A DNA stretch of 64,000 bases from positions 806,001 through 870,000 of the forward strand of contig JAGFBZ010000006.1 of NCBI GenBank assembly GCA_018398805.1, in the 5' to 3' direction. Within the stretch, counting starts at the first letter, position 1, and every line of letters starts with the position of its first letter. Position numbers and translations under genes: made by a program. The DNA comes from Hirundichthys speculiger (lineage: Eukaryota; Chordata; Actinopteri; Beloniformes; Exocoetidae). The notes under the pieces were generated by a model. It had not been told where the DNA came from, made no database searches, and saw only the letters and a program-made list of their open reading frames with translations. Positions 49,431 through 60,310 of this stretch are shown here, piece by piece.

Positions 49431-51167
49431 ACATTTTTAGTATCAAAGCCACACAAAGCAGATGGAGAGTCACAGATCTGCGTTGTTCTTTGACTCACAG
49501 GTGCTGAATGAACAACTGGCTTAAAGCTGATTTACAGACAGAAAAGACAAACTTGCCAATCCTGATGAGCCGTAATCGGGGTTTGCTGACCCAGATGAGG
49601 TCGATCTTCATCGACCCTTGAAGTGTTATTGTGTAGCTACAAATGCACAACTGTCGAATGATTCTGTCCATCATTCATGTACAGTCATCGCTCTGGCTGC
49701 TCTCAAGCAAACTCATTGCTCCCTTGGATCGCCCAGCTGTAGCCTCTTGTAAACACATAAGAAATATTTCATTTCCTGTCTTTTTTTTCTTTCTTTTTTC
49801 TAAAGCTCAGAACCACACACTTTTCAGTTAAAGCCAAAGCACTTCGTCAGCTTACTTGAGGAGGGAGAACTCCAAGCCTTGGATCACAATCCTGATTGTT
49901 TTCTGCTGAATGTCGGTGGGAATTACTAAAGCATGGCTCAAACGCTTCCCTTCACGGACAAGTGAGAAACATCGGTAATAAAACATCTGAGCCAATACTT
50001 CTTAAATTTGTAAAAAAAATGAACGTTGTGAATTGTTAAAGTCTGTGGGTGAACATTCATTGACAACTTTCCTCATTATGCTGACACAAAACTTAATCCG
50101 GTTGGAAATCCATTTTCTTCTAAATGGATTTGCTGTTTGCAATTTAGCTGCAGAGAGAAGTCATTTCTTAGAGACATGGCTTTTAAAACGTAGACTGTGT
50201 GTCATGCATGATGTGATACCACACCAGTTTTGTCTACTTGTAAGTGGTAATTTCCTTTTTTTTTCTGTGTGTTTTCAGTGACCTTCTTTTATTTATTTGT
50301 TCTTTGCGCGTGTGCACGTGCGCGCGCGTGCAGCTTTGTCTCTGACTCCAGTTTCAAATTGAACATGAGCAGTGTGTCAAGCAACACAGACTTATTGATT
50401 CCCCCACAAAGCACACACAGAAAAACACACATCTCTGATTTACTATGCTTGTCAGAGGTCTTCCTGTGCAATAACGTGACAACAGAAAGCAACTGGAGCG
50501 AGACGGAGAGGCAACCTCTGTCACCGAGTCGATACACTGTAACAATATGTTTAACAGTGTAGCGCAGACGGTTGTAGCGGTGGCAGTACAATGTATCGCA
50601 GAAGAAGTCCTCCCCCTTCCGTCACGAAATGAGCCAAAAACACAACAGAACCAGGAGACTTGCTCACACACTGGCTGGGCAGAAGCTATCACACATAATT
50701 AACACTCATAAACCCACGAGTATACAAACACACACGGACACACGCGCACGGCTGCACAGTTTAAGCCTGAACAGTTCTCTTGGCCAGTTTTAATTGGAAT
50801 CTAATGTATTCCGTTTGCTCCAGCGAGCAAGGAAATGTCTACTGTACTCTGACTGCAGGGAGGGAGAGAGAGAGAGATGGAGAGAGTCAAGGAAGGAGGA
50901 GTAAATAGGGAGGATCGTCAGCTGTGGTCATCTTTCTCCAGCCGACAAGGGGACGTATCGTCCGAACAAGCTGTCGACAGAATTTCTACAAGAACCGTTG
51001 ACCTGAGAGAGAGAGAGAGAGCAGCTCGATCTGCATCTCTGTCCTTCCTCACAGTGTCTTTCTCAGCACTTCAGTGGAAGGATGGAGGTTGAATTTACTG
51101 CAACAAGCTACTCACAAAGAAAATAGATGCTACAGTCTCGTTGCTTCTCCATGATGTGAAATGAATA
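49431..51167. other. Intergenic
   Basis: GT-rich and AG-rich low-complexity patches (50300-50335, 50860-50885, 51005-51022). No gene supported. Confidence 0.45.
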
Positions 51168-51665
51168 TGTCATGATGCTGGGTTTTGGATGCTGTGGGTT
51201 TTCCTATGTTCTTCGTTTTCTGTTCTTGTCTTGTTCATCTTCTGGGTTTTTTTTTCTAGGTTAATCTTGATTTATCTTGTGTTAAGACTCACGTTTATCC
51301 CTGGCTTTTTGCTCTTTTGTATTTCTAGGGTTTTTTTTAGTCGTCCTGTTTTAGTCTTCTTTTTCTGTGTTACTAGTTGCTTTACTTCCTGTTTTAATTT
51401 GAAAGGCTGCTCCTTTGTGAGTTTAGCTCTGGTTGGACTTCCTTTGGTTCCATCTCTCCTGATAGTTCACACTCTGTCCCTGTTTTGACTTTATTGTTTG
51501 TTACAGCTGCCACTGGATCTCCTCCATCTGAGTCGTCTTTACTGCCAAACCACAACAGAATAAACCGTACCAGCATTTATAACTAAGTGAACTGGTACAC
51601 AAGTACTCAGTCCTGTTGACTATGACCTCCTCTTGGCTTTAATCCGGAAAAATATGTCCATGACA
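51168..51665 (+). mobile_element. LTR-like element, TGTCATG...CATGACA
   Basis: It starts TGTCATGATGCTGGGTTTTG and ends TATGTCCATGACA, giving inverted TGTCATG termini as in 40504-40849. AATAAA lies in the 3' part (near 51559). Flanking pentamers GAATA and GAAGT agree only in GAA, so a target duplication is not proven. Internal frames are T-rich and noncoding. Confidence 0.5.
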
Positions 51666-51840
51666 GAAGTGTTATATTAAAAGCAATAATTTTAACCACA
51701 CATGCTGGACAATAAAATGTGTCCCATTGATTTTACCAAACTCAAGATTCTTTTATCTGAGCTCCATAATTACAGTTTTTTCAAGATGTTATCCACTGAG
51801 ATACACAACTGTTTTCATTGTGAAAACTAAATTTAAAGGT

Positions 51841-51861
51841 AAAAAAAAAAAAAAAAAAAAA
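51841..51861. repeat. Poly(A) tract, 21 bases
   Basis: Uninterrupted A run. Confidence 0.9.
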
Positions 51862-52089
51862 CTGATAGAAAGATACAAACCTTAAAGTGGTTGGTTTGTT
51901 TAGATAAATCTTGCTGTGAATGAAATTTAAACTGAGCAAGCGCTTGTAAAGACGAAAAATGAACTTAATAGTGTTTTGGTATTTCTGGACCATATCTTTG
52001 TGTGTTGTTGACCCGCGTACACTATAAATCTATACTGATTTACTCTATCGCCCAGCCCAGGCCGATTTCATTTCCCGTTCTCTCCCTTC

Positions 52090-52155
52090 TGCATCTGTAT
52101 TGTTATTGTAAAGCACTTTGGGTGTCTAAGGACCTATATAAATTAAATTTATATT
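52090..52155 (+). mobile_element. L2/CR1-type LINE 3' tail
   Basis: TTATTGTAAAGCACTTTGGG, then CTATATAAATTAAATTTATA. Typical LINE end, directly before the hAT copy at 52160. Confidence 0.65.
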
Positions 52156-52159
52156 ATAT

Positions 52160-52710
52160 AAAAATTGGGGATGGGCAAGATAACGTGTTATTATTGCATT
52201 AACTCATTAATCTATTAAGGCCAACATTTATTTTATCGGGTATTGACGCATGTTGCTCGCATGCTTTTATTTTGAAAGGCATGTTACTGGCTGCTGCGGA
52301 ACCGGAAGAGAAGTGGCGAATAAACATGCAGAAAAGCTAAAACAGACATGGAGACGTTAAAGTTACAGAACATTTAGATGGACATTTTTATTATAAAGTT
52401 CTCCCAGACAGAGGATTTGATAGGAACAAGGTTATTTGTAACCACTGCCAAGTTGAACTCCTCGTTAAAAGTTTCTGCTGTTACCTCAGAAATTACCTGT
52501 TTTAATGTTCTGATTGTGGTTTAGGATTTTGTTGGTAGACTTTTTTTTTAATATAAAAAACAAGAGCACATTAATGTGCTGGCAGTGGTTTATTTTAGTT
52601 TTACATTTTTTAAGATGATATTTACACTAATAATGTGTTACTGACAAGTGCTGATATTAAAGTGAACAACAAATGTTATGGCACTTTAGTTCATATGACA
52701 AAAGTGCATA
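52160..52710 (+). mobile_element. hAT-derived element with BED-finger remnant, copy 2
   Basis: Inverse complement of copy 1. At about 52380-52500 a plus frame reads VLPDRGFDRNKVICNHCQ and then a stop at the same place as copy 1. Shared DNA includes GTTACTGGCTGCTGCGGAAC and AGTGCTGATATTAAAG. The end corresponding to the 46364 terminus is missing and runs into a TA microsatellite. Confidence 0.8.
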
Positions 52711-52722
52711 TGATATAATAGT

Positions 52723-52769
52723 TCATATGATATATATATATATATATCATATGAGTGTATATGTATATG

Positions 52770-52855
<86 letters not shown>

Positions 52856-52858
52856 TTT
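52723..52858. repeat. 32-base palindrome, (TA)n and poly(T)
   Basis: TCATATGA and (TA)n form a perfect palindrome at 52723-52754. A (TA)n run fills 52765-52838, followed by about 20 T. Confidence 0.9.
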
Positions 52859-54640
52859 ATTGGTGGCATTTATTGGTGGGTCTTATGAATGTGTATACTG
52901 TATATTGACTAGCAAGTTTGTTTGTATAAATGAAAATGTGCTTTGGACAAATTGTAGGAAAATAATTATGGAAATGTCATATCTACTTGCATTTTTAGTG
53001 CTATAAAACTGTTTAAAGCTCTTCCAGTTACAGTCACACCAGTGTTTTGCCAATTAATTTATCATGGATATCTTAAGTCCATCACGTCATTTTGACATGT
53101 AACTGTCGATGACAAGTCTCCAGACATTTCAGTTGATTTTATAGTTCAGTTTAATACAGTATGATAGTATTTCTGAAATGCTAATTTGTAAAAGTTGTCC
53201 TTGCCAAGGAAACCAAAGAATTCCATCAAATCTTCATTTTGGTTGAAACCCAGTTTGATTCAAATATAACCACAATAATTCTGAATAACTTCTCTTGGGA
53301 ATGCAGACAGAGTTTAAATCTTGCAAGTGTGCCATAAAAAGTGAGACTTCTGTCACGGAGCCTGACTAAAGTTCAGGTAACAGGTGAGTGTCTGTGTTCA
53401 GCCTGTCAGTGATTAAGCACAACAGCAACCAGTGCGACACAGAACCATTTTCTTTTAGCACATTCCTCTTCATTTCTGGTATATTTATTAGCAGTTTTAT
53501 CTGAGGAGTTGGACTCCAAAATGACAATCCAGTCATTGTGATGAATGCTTTCTTTTTTTTTTTGTGGAAATGAATATTTGCTGCCTCAAGGATTCCTCTA
53601 ATAGTGACAGCTGATGCAACCTTATTGGGTAAAAACAAAACAAGGGTTTGTTAGGAACTTGTCCAATTCATTTGTCTTGGGGATGCTGGGGATATTGCTG
53701 AAAACATTTGGCACAAATGTCTGGATGAGTCAGATTTTGATCTACATACAAATTGAATTATTTGCTCATGTTCTGAGGATTTTTACCCCCTTCCTTATAA
53801 CAACATACACGTATGAGGATTTATGATCAATTATTTTTGTACAAATCTCCTCAAACAGCCACTGGAGCCTTTCTATACTAACTCTGCTTTTATACAAATA
53901 TTTCTCTTTGCTGCATGCTTGCTGAACTAATGCCTCGCTTCAGCTGCGGCCCCGAGAGGAATAGATCAGTTAAAAATAGATCTTTGGAGCGTAAGTCATG
54001 CCAAATATGAGGCTGGCTGAGAGAAAAGTCACAGTGAAATTAGAATAATATATCAAAACGCACTTATGTAGTTTCGCACCATTAAGTGGACGGATGGAGG
54101 CTGCAGAAGTCGAGGGTTTGTGAGTGGATGGCCAGGAAAATATGACAAGCTCACAAGATGGAATCACAGTGAAAAGAGCGGGAGAGTGGGTGGGTGGGGG
54201 AACTTTGTTTACAAGGAAAAGAAATGAAATAATAAATAAATGCAACAAACCAAAAACCATCTCCGTGACAGTCATCCACCTGCTGATTACAGACATTTAG
54301 GATGGATGTTCAGAGGGGTCTTCTTTGGTAAAGGCTCCCACTTGCTGAGTCTTTTTTATTTTTTAAGCGTCACTAGGGGGGGCTGTCGCTCCTTCTTTGC
54401 CTGTTATTAAGGGGAGCTGGACAGATCGGGAGGCAACAGAGAGGCAGGGAGGCTCACGTATCTCCGGAAATCCTCCCTTCCCTCCGCCGGCTGATTTGCA
54501 ATTCAATAAGTCACAATGTCATCTCTTTAGCTTTTACACATTTAGCTGACAAAGGGAACCAGGCGCGCTGCCTTATGAAATATCGCCTCGGACTTTAAAG
54601 AGGACCTTAATGTTCTCCCTCCTCTGACTCCTCCAACTAA

Positions 54641-54663
54641 CCCCCCCCCCCCCCCCCCCCCCC
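54641..54663. repeat. Poly(C) tract, 23 bases
   Basis: Uninterrupted C run. Confidence 0.9.
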
Positions 54664-54699
54664 ACACACACGCCCCATCGTGCCCCATGTGCCCCATGC

Positions 54700-54960
54700 A
54701 CACGTGCCGGTCTCGTCAATAGAAAGTGAGTCAGTTTCACCGCGAGGCGCGCCGCCGCCGCGGGGTCGCGTAAAAGTTGTTCGAGCTGTTCGCGCGCTCG
54801 GGCTCGTGTGAAGTTGGCGTCTATCGATTACAGAGAGAACAGGTGTAGCGTGTATGCGCATGAATAATGCAGGGACCGGGCTTTGGAAGGATAAACAAGA
54901 CCGCGCGCGCGTGCCATCAGCACACACGAACAGGACGGAGAAAGACGGCCCTTCTTCTGG
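54700..54960. promoter_or_regulatory. CpG-rich segment, possible distal promoter or enhancer
   Basis: Dense CpG words (GAGGCGCGCCGCCGCCGCGG, GTTCGCGCGCTCGGGCTCG, ACCGCGCGCGCGTGCC) stand out against AT-rich surroundings. It is about 2.7 kb upstream of the candidate first exon. Confidence 0.45.
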
Positions 54961-55887
54961 GACGGCCAACGACCATTTGATTTAGTCCCTTCAGCTTCAA
55001 ATGCTCCAGTGTACATATTTCGACTTTTCTTAAAGCAACACCAAGTTTTTTTTTCTCTTTCGTGGTAAAACATCAGTTTGAATTTCATTTGAAGGACTAT
55101 ATGATCGTTTTTTGATTAAACCTCTCCAGACTCTCCCAGTCTTCTGTTCTAACCATGAACAAAAAAAACAGCCAAATTAACTTCTGACTCCCAGTCCCAA
55201 CTTTGCAACAACTGCGTACCACTTTACGGCACTGTGTCACACACCAACAAGCATGGAGGTGTAGGTCGCAGAGCTCCAGCGAACGTCACGGCAGACCCAG
55301 ACAACGTTTGAATGCTTGAATGTTGTGAGATGCTGAACAAATGGGTCCCCATATGGAGTTGTCCCCGGGTTGACCCCGTGTGAACTGCTGTGCGCTAGTT
55401 CTGAACGGGCCACAACATTGGCGTCTTTGATCCCTGCTTGGGCGAATCACATAAAGTCAAGTGGGCATTTCACATGGGACCAATATGGAACCAGCAGACA
55501 ACCCCATACAGGAAGCCATTTTCAGCTCATTTATATCTCAGATGTGTCCCGTCCACTCATACAAATCTTACCCGAGGAAGTGAATAAGTGTGAATTTTGG
55601 ACAATGTCTTAAAATTGACTTAACTCCACACTTATAGGGGGAGTCTCTCATCTTGAAGTTCTTTTGTGAAGTTGTTTTGTCACCTGTTGCTCACAGGTTT
55701 GTGTCAGTTATTTCCTTTTCTTTTGCTTCTGCTTCTCAATGGTTCTTTCAGAAATATCGCCAAACCTACACTTGGCTTTTTAAAGAGTCTCTTGAGTTGT
55801 GTCACTCAGAATAACGCAATTATATTAAAAAACATGAATATCAATAATAACCCAATTATGAAAAAAGTGGGCTAATCTACCCAAAGC

Positions 55888-56571
55888 CAGGGGTGTCAGA
55901 CTCATTTTCACTGAGGGCCACATCAGCATCATGGTGGCCCTCCAAGGGCCAGATTGACAGCATGAATGTAACAAAATGCAATGAAAATCAAAAATAAATT
56001 AAACTACACCTTATTATATTGTTAAATAACGGTTCAAGTTTCAAATATTTAACTCATTATTATATTAAACTCAGAGTTTGTGGTTGTAAGAGTATCCATT
56101 ACCTTGGTTTCAGAAGTGGAAGCGGTTCTTTGTTTTTCTTGCAGGCTAAATTTAGCATACTTAGCTCCGTGTTTGCTGTCAAAATGCCGACGTAGATTAA
56201 ACTCATTCAAGACTGACACCCGCCTCATAACACAAAAGTGTTTTCCCATCGTTCATGAAACAGGCTTCTTTGTGCATCAATTTTTCTTTTCTTGAACATG
56301 TTGGGGTTTGTTTGTAAAGGTTTTTTCTTAAGTCCGTCAGTTCTGAAAAATCGTCTTGCTCATAGCTACCATTATCGTTGTGGGTAACGACGAAATGCAT
56401 GATGGGAGATGTAGTTTATTGTCAACATGCACTTTAAAGCGGTGTAAGCGTATTTTAAGTCTTAAAATATTGGTTTAAAATTTAAGGCAATAATGCACAA
56501 GCTCTCGAGGGCCACATACAGTGACGTAGCGGGCCACATTTGGCCCGCGGGCCTTGTGTTTGGCACATGTG
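55888..56571 (-). mobile_element. Nonautonomous hAT element with zinc-finger remnant
   Basis: The left end is CAGGGGTGTCAGACTCATTT. The right end, inverted, is CACATGTGCCAAACACAAGG after GGCCACATTTGGCCCGCGGG, the familiar hAT terminus of this type. ACCCAAAG occurs at 55879-55886 and 56572-56579, an 8-base duplication offset by one base on the left. Minus frames hold VLNEFNLRRHFDSKHGAKYA and LCYEAGVS, remnants of the N-terminal zinc finger seen in GTF2IRD2/ZBED-like hAT transposases. The catalytic part is absent. Confidence 0.88.
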
Positions 56572-56639
56572 ACCCAAAGGAAGCATATAGAAACGAAAAA
56601 AGTCAATTTAAAATCCTATACCCTCCATTGGCTGCTTAA

Positions 56640-57509
56640 CTGCCACTCAAGTCCCCTAATCCCGCCCTCACACAGCCTCCCAGCCTCACAAACCTTCAGT
56701 GCCACCCCAGCACCCCCTGAGCCCCCGCCCCCTCCTCCTCATCCACCTGCTGGTAGAAGCGTCAGAGCTCCTCTTTTGTCCTCTCCTCCCTCCATCTCGC
56801 GGACGACGGGAGTCCACTGACTCTCAAGTTGAGCCCAGACGAACACACACGGATAAGTCTCACAGCAAGAGGAGGACAGTCAGAGAGACAGAGCGCAGAC
56901 GGAACCAAGGGGAGAGGACGGAGCTGCCGGCCGAGCGGATTTAGGATTTTTCTTTGACTTAAAACGCAAGCCTTAAGTGGCAGAGTTTTTTTTTTTTGTT
57001 GGCTTTTGAAGTGGACTTTTTAAATTCGTTTGGGGGGAGTTATAGAGACTCTGCTGGTTTGCTTAAACTTTGGAAGACAGAAAAGTGCGACAGGTTAAAG
57101 GCACTGACACTCAGCTTTGACTGTCCCGTTTGGATACATGAGCGCACGGGTGGAAAAAAAGCCCACAGCGGAGAGGAGACGGGCTCATTCACCGGTTCTG
57201 GTTTGAAGAAAGGACACGGCAGATTTTAAGGATTTAAAAAAAAAGACAACCTGCACAGGAATTGCCGGCTGGGCGCTTCTTCTTTATCACTCCACAAGGA
57301 TTTGTAGTTTACTTTAAAGCTCATCCGCGCGGTGTCTTAGGTCAGGCAAAGGTGGAGCGCAGTTTGGTCAAAATGAGATTATTGATGGCGCCGATGCGGT
57401 GGTGATCTAAATGTGTTTCAGAGAAAGCGATTAATATAAAGAGAGAGCGCGTAATAACCCCCTGCACCCGCTTCGTGAACAGTCCCAGTGGTTTCCATCG
57501 ACAGGAGGT
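56640..57509 (+). promoter_or_regulatory. Candidate promoter and 5' leader, with short upstream ORFs
   Basis: C-rich and CpG-containing sequence precedes a likely first coding exon. No TATA box is evident. ATG-initiated upstream ORFs occur at 57138-57206 (22 codons plus stop), 57373-57405 and 57411-57434, all ending before the proposed start at 57510. The transcription start cannot be placed from sequence. Confidence 0.45.
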
Positions 57510-57591
57510 ATGGAGACAGTCGGGAGAGGCTCACGCGCGCTGGTGGGATGTCGCCTCTGGAGGACGGTGCTTTTTCTTTTCCTGTGGAAAG
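57510..57591 (+). CDS. Candidate first coding exon of a signal-peptide protein (possibly a TMEM132-family member)
   Basis: An ATG in good context (G at -3, G at +4) opens 27 codons that end, one base into the next codon, at the consensus donor G|GTAAGA. The peptide begins METVGRGSRALVGCRLWR and continues TVLFLFLWK: an Arg-rich n-region followed by a short hydrophobic core, as in a secretory signal peptide. The exon lies in a CpG-rich patch with a long leader. In tetrapods the gene downstream of AACS in the same direction is TMEM132B, a single-pass membrane protein with a signal peptide, so that identity is inferred from gene order alone. The next exon would be beyond 64000. It could also be a chance ORF. 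Confidence 0.5.
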
Positions 57592-58879
57592 GTAAGAGAT
57601 GCAAGCGTGGGTAAAAAACAAACAAACAAACAAACAAAAAACAAAACAAAACTTGTTGCCAGTTTGAAGACCTGTTATCTTATTGTTTTGGACCGGAGGT
57701 CTGTCGTGTCCCACTCACAGCCGGCTATACCCCCCTGTCTTCTCCTCATTAATCTAGAAGTTAAAATCAGCCGAAACCGACCTGTTTCTGTGTGTTTTTC
57801 CTTGAAATGCTTCACTGGTTGTTGGATGTCGTTGAAAAGAAAACTAAGAGCTCCTCTTGGGCTTTTGGCACGTTGATGTGCGCTTCGGCAAGGGGAATGT
57901 TAAAAAACTGATCTGCAACAAAAGCAAATGAGAAGGGAATCCCAGACACTAAAGTTAGTTTATTCGTGCATTTTATGCACCTTTGCATCCTTCAAGACAA
58001 CTATATGCAGCGTAACATACCGGACGCGAATGTGGCATCACGCTGAAGCGATGTCGTTTTTACGCATTTTTTTTTGGTCACGTCAGTAAACAAATAAAAA
58101 AAAAGCACATACATTAATAAGGATTATTTCGATAGCAGCAACTCTCCGCGGCGGGAACATATGCTCAGGTGTGTGAATCATAACTAACTGACAGACCTGC
58201 AGCATCCAATGACAGATGCGCTTTAACTGCTGGCATCTGACACTTTCTGGGTAGCAGCTGAAGGACCAAGAGGGTTTCCAGTTTAGATCCGTGCTTGTGT
58301 TTCTTTTATTTTGTAATTTGTGAGGAGGTGCGCGTCCCTGTGAGCTGAAAGATAGAGGTCCTTTAAGCTGTCTCCTCGGCCCTTTTAAAAACTGATCCCC
58401 CACGAGCCTCGGTGCGCTGAGAGGACCCAGCATGGCTCCCACTGGCCTCAGTCGCCTATTTTAAGTGATTAATCAGAGTCAAAATCAAAATTACAAATGC
58501 TAAGGGAGAAAATTAATTCGCCCCCCCTCCCCTTGAAGTAGCTTACTTGCAGAACTTTTGGTTCTCGGAGCTCACTTAAAGCAGCCAAATTAGTTTCTGA
58601 AGATGTAATGATAATCATTTAGTTAATAACGTTAATTAATCAGCGTCTCCTCCTAATGATTAAAGCTCTGTACTTTTCAGTTTTTCTTGCATGCGCGGGT
58701 GTGTTTTGCTTTCAGATGGTTTGAATTCAGGTCGGGTAGCACCACCGTGCCACTTACTCTAAAGAGAAAGGGGGGGGGGGGCGAAGTGGAAGCATAAATA
58801 AATGTTAAAGCGCACTGGCAGATAAAGCTCTCTGAGTGGGTTCGCACGCCTCCGTTTTCCGCACTAAATGACAGTTACT

Positions 58880-59090
58880 ATCTTATTCCCCCGAGTGTTT
58901 TTTTTTTTTTTTTTGGTTGCATCTGCGCGCTTTAATCAGCCCGGAACGCTCACGGCCCACCGAGCAGTCAACAGTGGCTGCGTTGTGCGCTCCCGCCGCG
59001 GTCGCGGCGCGCGGTGGACGGCGAGCAGGGGCGACGCGGCGGAAAACAGCTGCGGCCGCAAAGTAACCAAACACTGAAATCATCCAAACG
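58880..59090. promoter_or_regulatory. CpG-rich segment in presumed intron 1
   Basis: CpG-dense words (CCGCCGCGGTCGCGGCGCGC, GGGCGACGCGGCGG, GCGGCCGC) contrast with flanking AT-rich DNA. Possibly an alternative promoter or an intragenic CpG island. Confidence 0.45.
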
Positions 59091-59091
59091 T

Positions 59092-59109
59092 CCCCCCCCC
59101 CCCCCCCCC
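59092..59109. repeat. Poly(C) tract, 18 bases
   Basis: Uninterrupted C run. Confidence 0.9.
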
Positions 59110-59989
59110 TCTCTCTCCTCGCGTGACCTTCTGCTCTCGTCTGTTCTCGGTGTGCGATGAAATAAAACAGCGTTTCCTCGCGCCCAGGGACTGCCTGTAC
59201 CTTTTAGAATCACAGGGAACATTGCTCTTTGGCTGCTCTTTAGTAGCTCCCTTGGTGGCTTCTGTGACCAGTTGTATTGCTCTTTTCTTCCTCTGTCTCA
59301 GTCTCTTTCCCTCTCTCACCCTCACATGCACGGGGAAAGGTCCATTACATCTTGGCTGTGGTTAAACAGTTTTTATTGGACACTGGGGAGCTCCGGCTCT
59401 ATTGGTATAATGGCCACCTAAGGCTGTTTAAAAAGCAACACCAACCTCCGTCTTCCCTTTCTCCCTCTCCCTCTCTCTCTCTCCATGTTTCTCCTTTCCT
59501 CAAACTCTGTATTGTAGGGGTGTGTACATGCAGTGTGTATCCAGAGCAAGTGTTCCATTGTTCATTTGGAACGTAGGCTGCACACACAGATAAAAAGCAG
59601 CTCTTATTTCTGTACCCAATGGTGGAATTATCAAAAAGAAAAAAAAAAAAGGACCCTAAGGTACAGAATTGTCAGTGACGACCCAGCAGGCCAACTTAAG
59701 CAGCACCTGAAATAATGTGATGGGAAAAAAAATAAACAAACAAATGGGTTAACTTGTTCTACTCTGAGATTTTAGATGTCTTGGCTATTAAACTTAATGG
59801 CAAAAGTTTTATTCATTTAAGAGTTTGTTAGTTTTATCAGTTTAGCCGTTACATTCCTCCACCTGCCAACATAGTTATTCTTTTATACTTTTTTTTTTTT
59901 TTTAGAGACATTTGATACTTTCATTTCTCTTGTATTGTGTCATTCTCTTTTTAAGTTTCTTTCTATGTATTTATTGACATGGGTTCTAC

Positions 59990-60310
59990 AAATCAGGAGC
60001 GTGAGCATCTTATTTATCACAACACAACCGTCCCCGGTTCACATCTTGCAGTTTGCATGTTCTCGCTGTGCTTTTGTACATTTTCTCCAGGTGTTGCGGC
60101 TTTTTCCTCCAGTCCAAAAACATGGATCTTAAGTTGATTGGTGCTCTAAATCTAGATTGTAGAAATGAGTATGAGCATGTTTGGATGGCTGTCACATTTT
60201 TCTTAGTGTTTAGTGTTTTCTTTGGTTTTGATATAGGCTACGACCACATCCCTGACCTCATGACCCTGAACAGGACTGAGTGGATATTGAAATGGATGGA
60301 TGGTTTAAAA
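59990..60310 (+). mobile_element. SINE-like teleost repeat with GGAT tail
   Basis: CCCCGGTTCACATC (a B-box-like word), CAGTTTGCATGTTCTCGCTG, TTTTCTCCAGGTG, AGTCCAAAAACATGGAT, TTGATTGGTGCTCTAAAT, then CCCTGA.C....AATGGATGGATGG. This order matches an abundant teleost short interspersed repeat. The middle is diverged. Borders are approximate. Confidence 0.75.

Larger units (their letters stand above)
52859..55878. other. Upstream flank of the candidate right-hand gene
   Basis: AT-rich to about 53900, then a more GC-rich, low-repeat stretch (53930-54600) that may contain regulatory elements, a 23-base C run (54641-54663) and a CpG-dense segment (54700-54960). No exon is supported. Confidence 0.45.

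Noticed and set aside
57000..57229. Open frame through the leader sequence before the candidate exon
   Set aside because: It does not begin with ATG and no protein similarity is recognised; the ATG-initiated short uORFs are the better reading.
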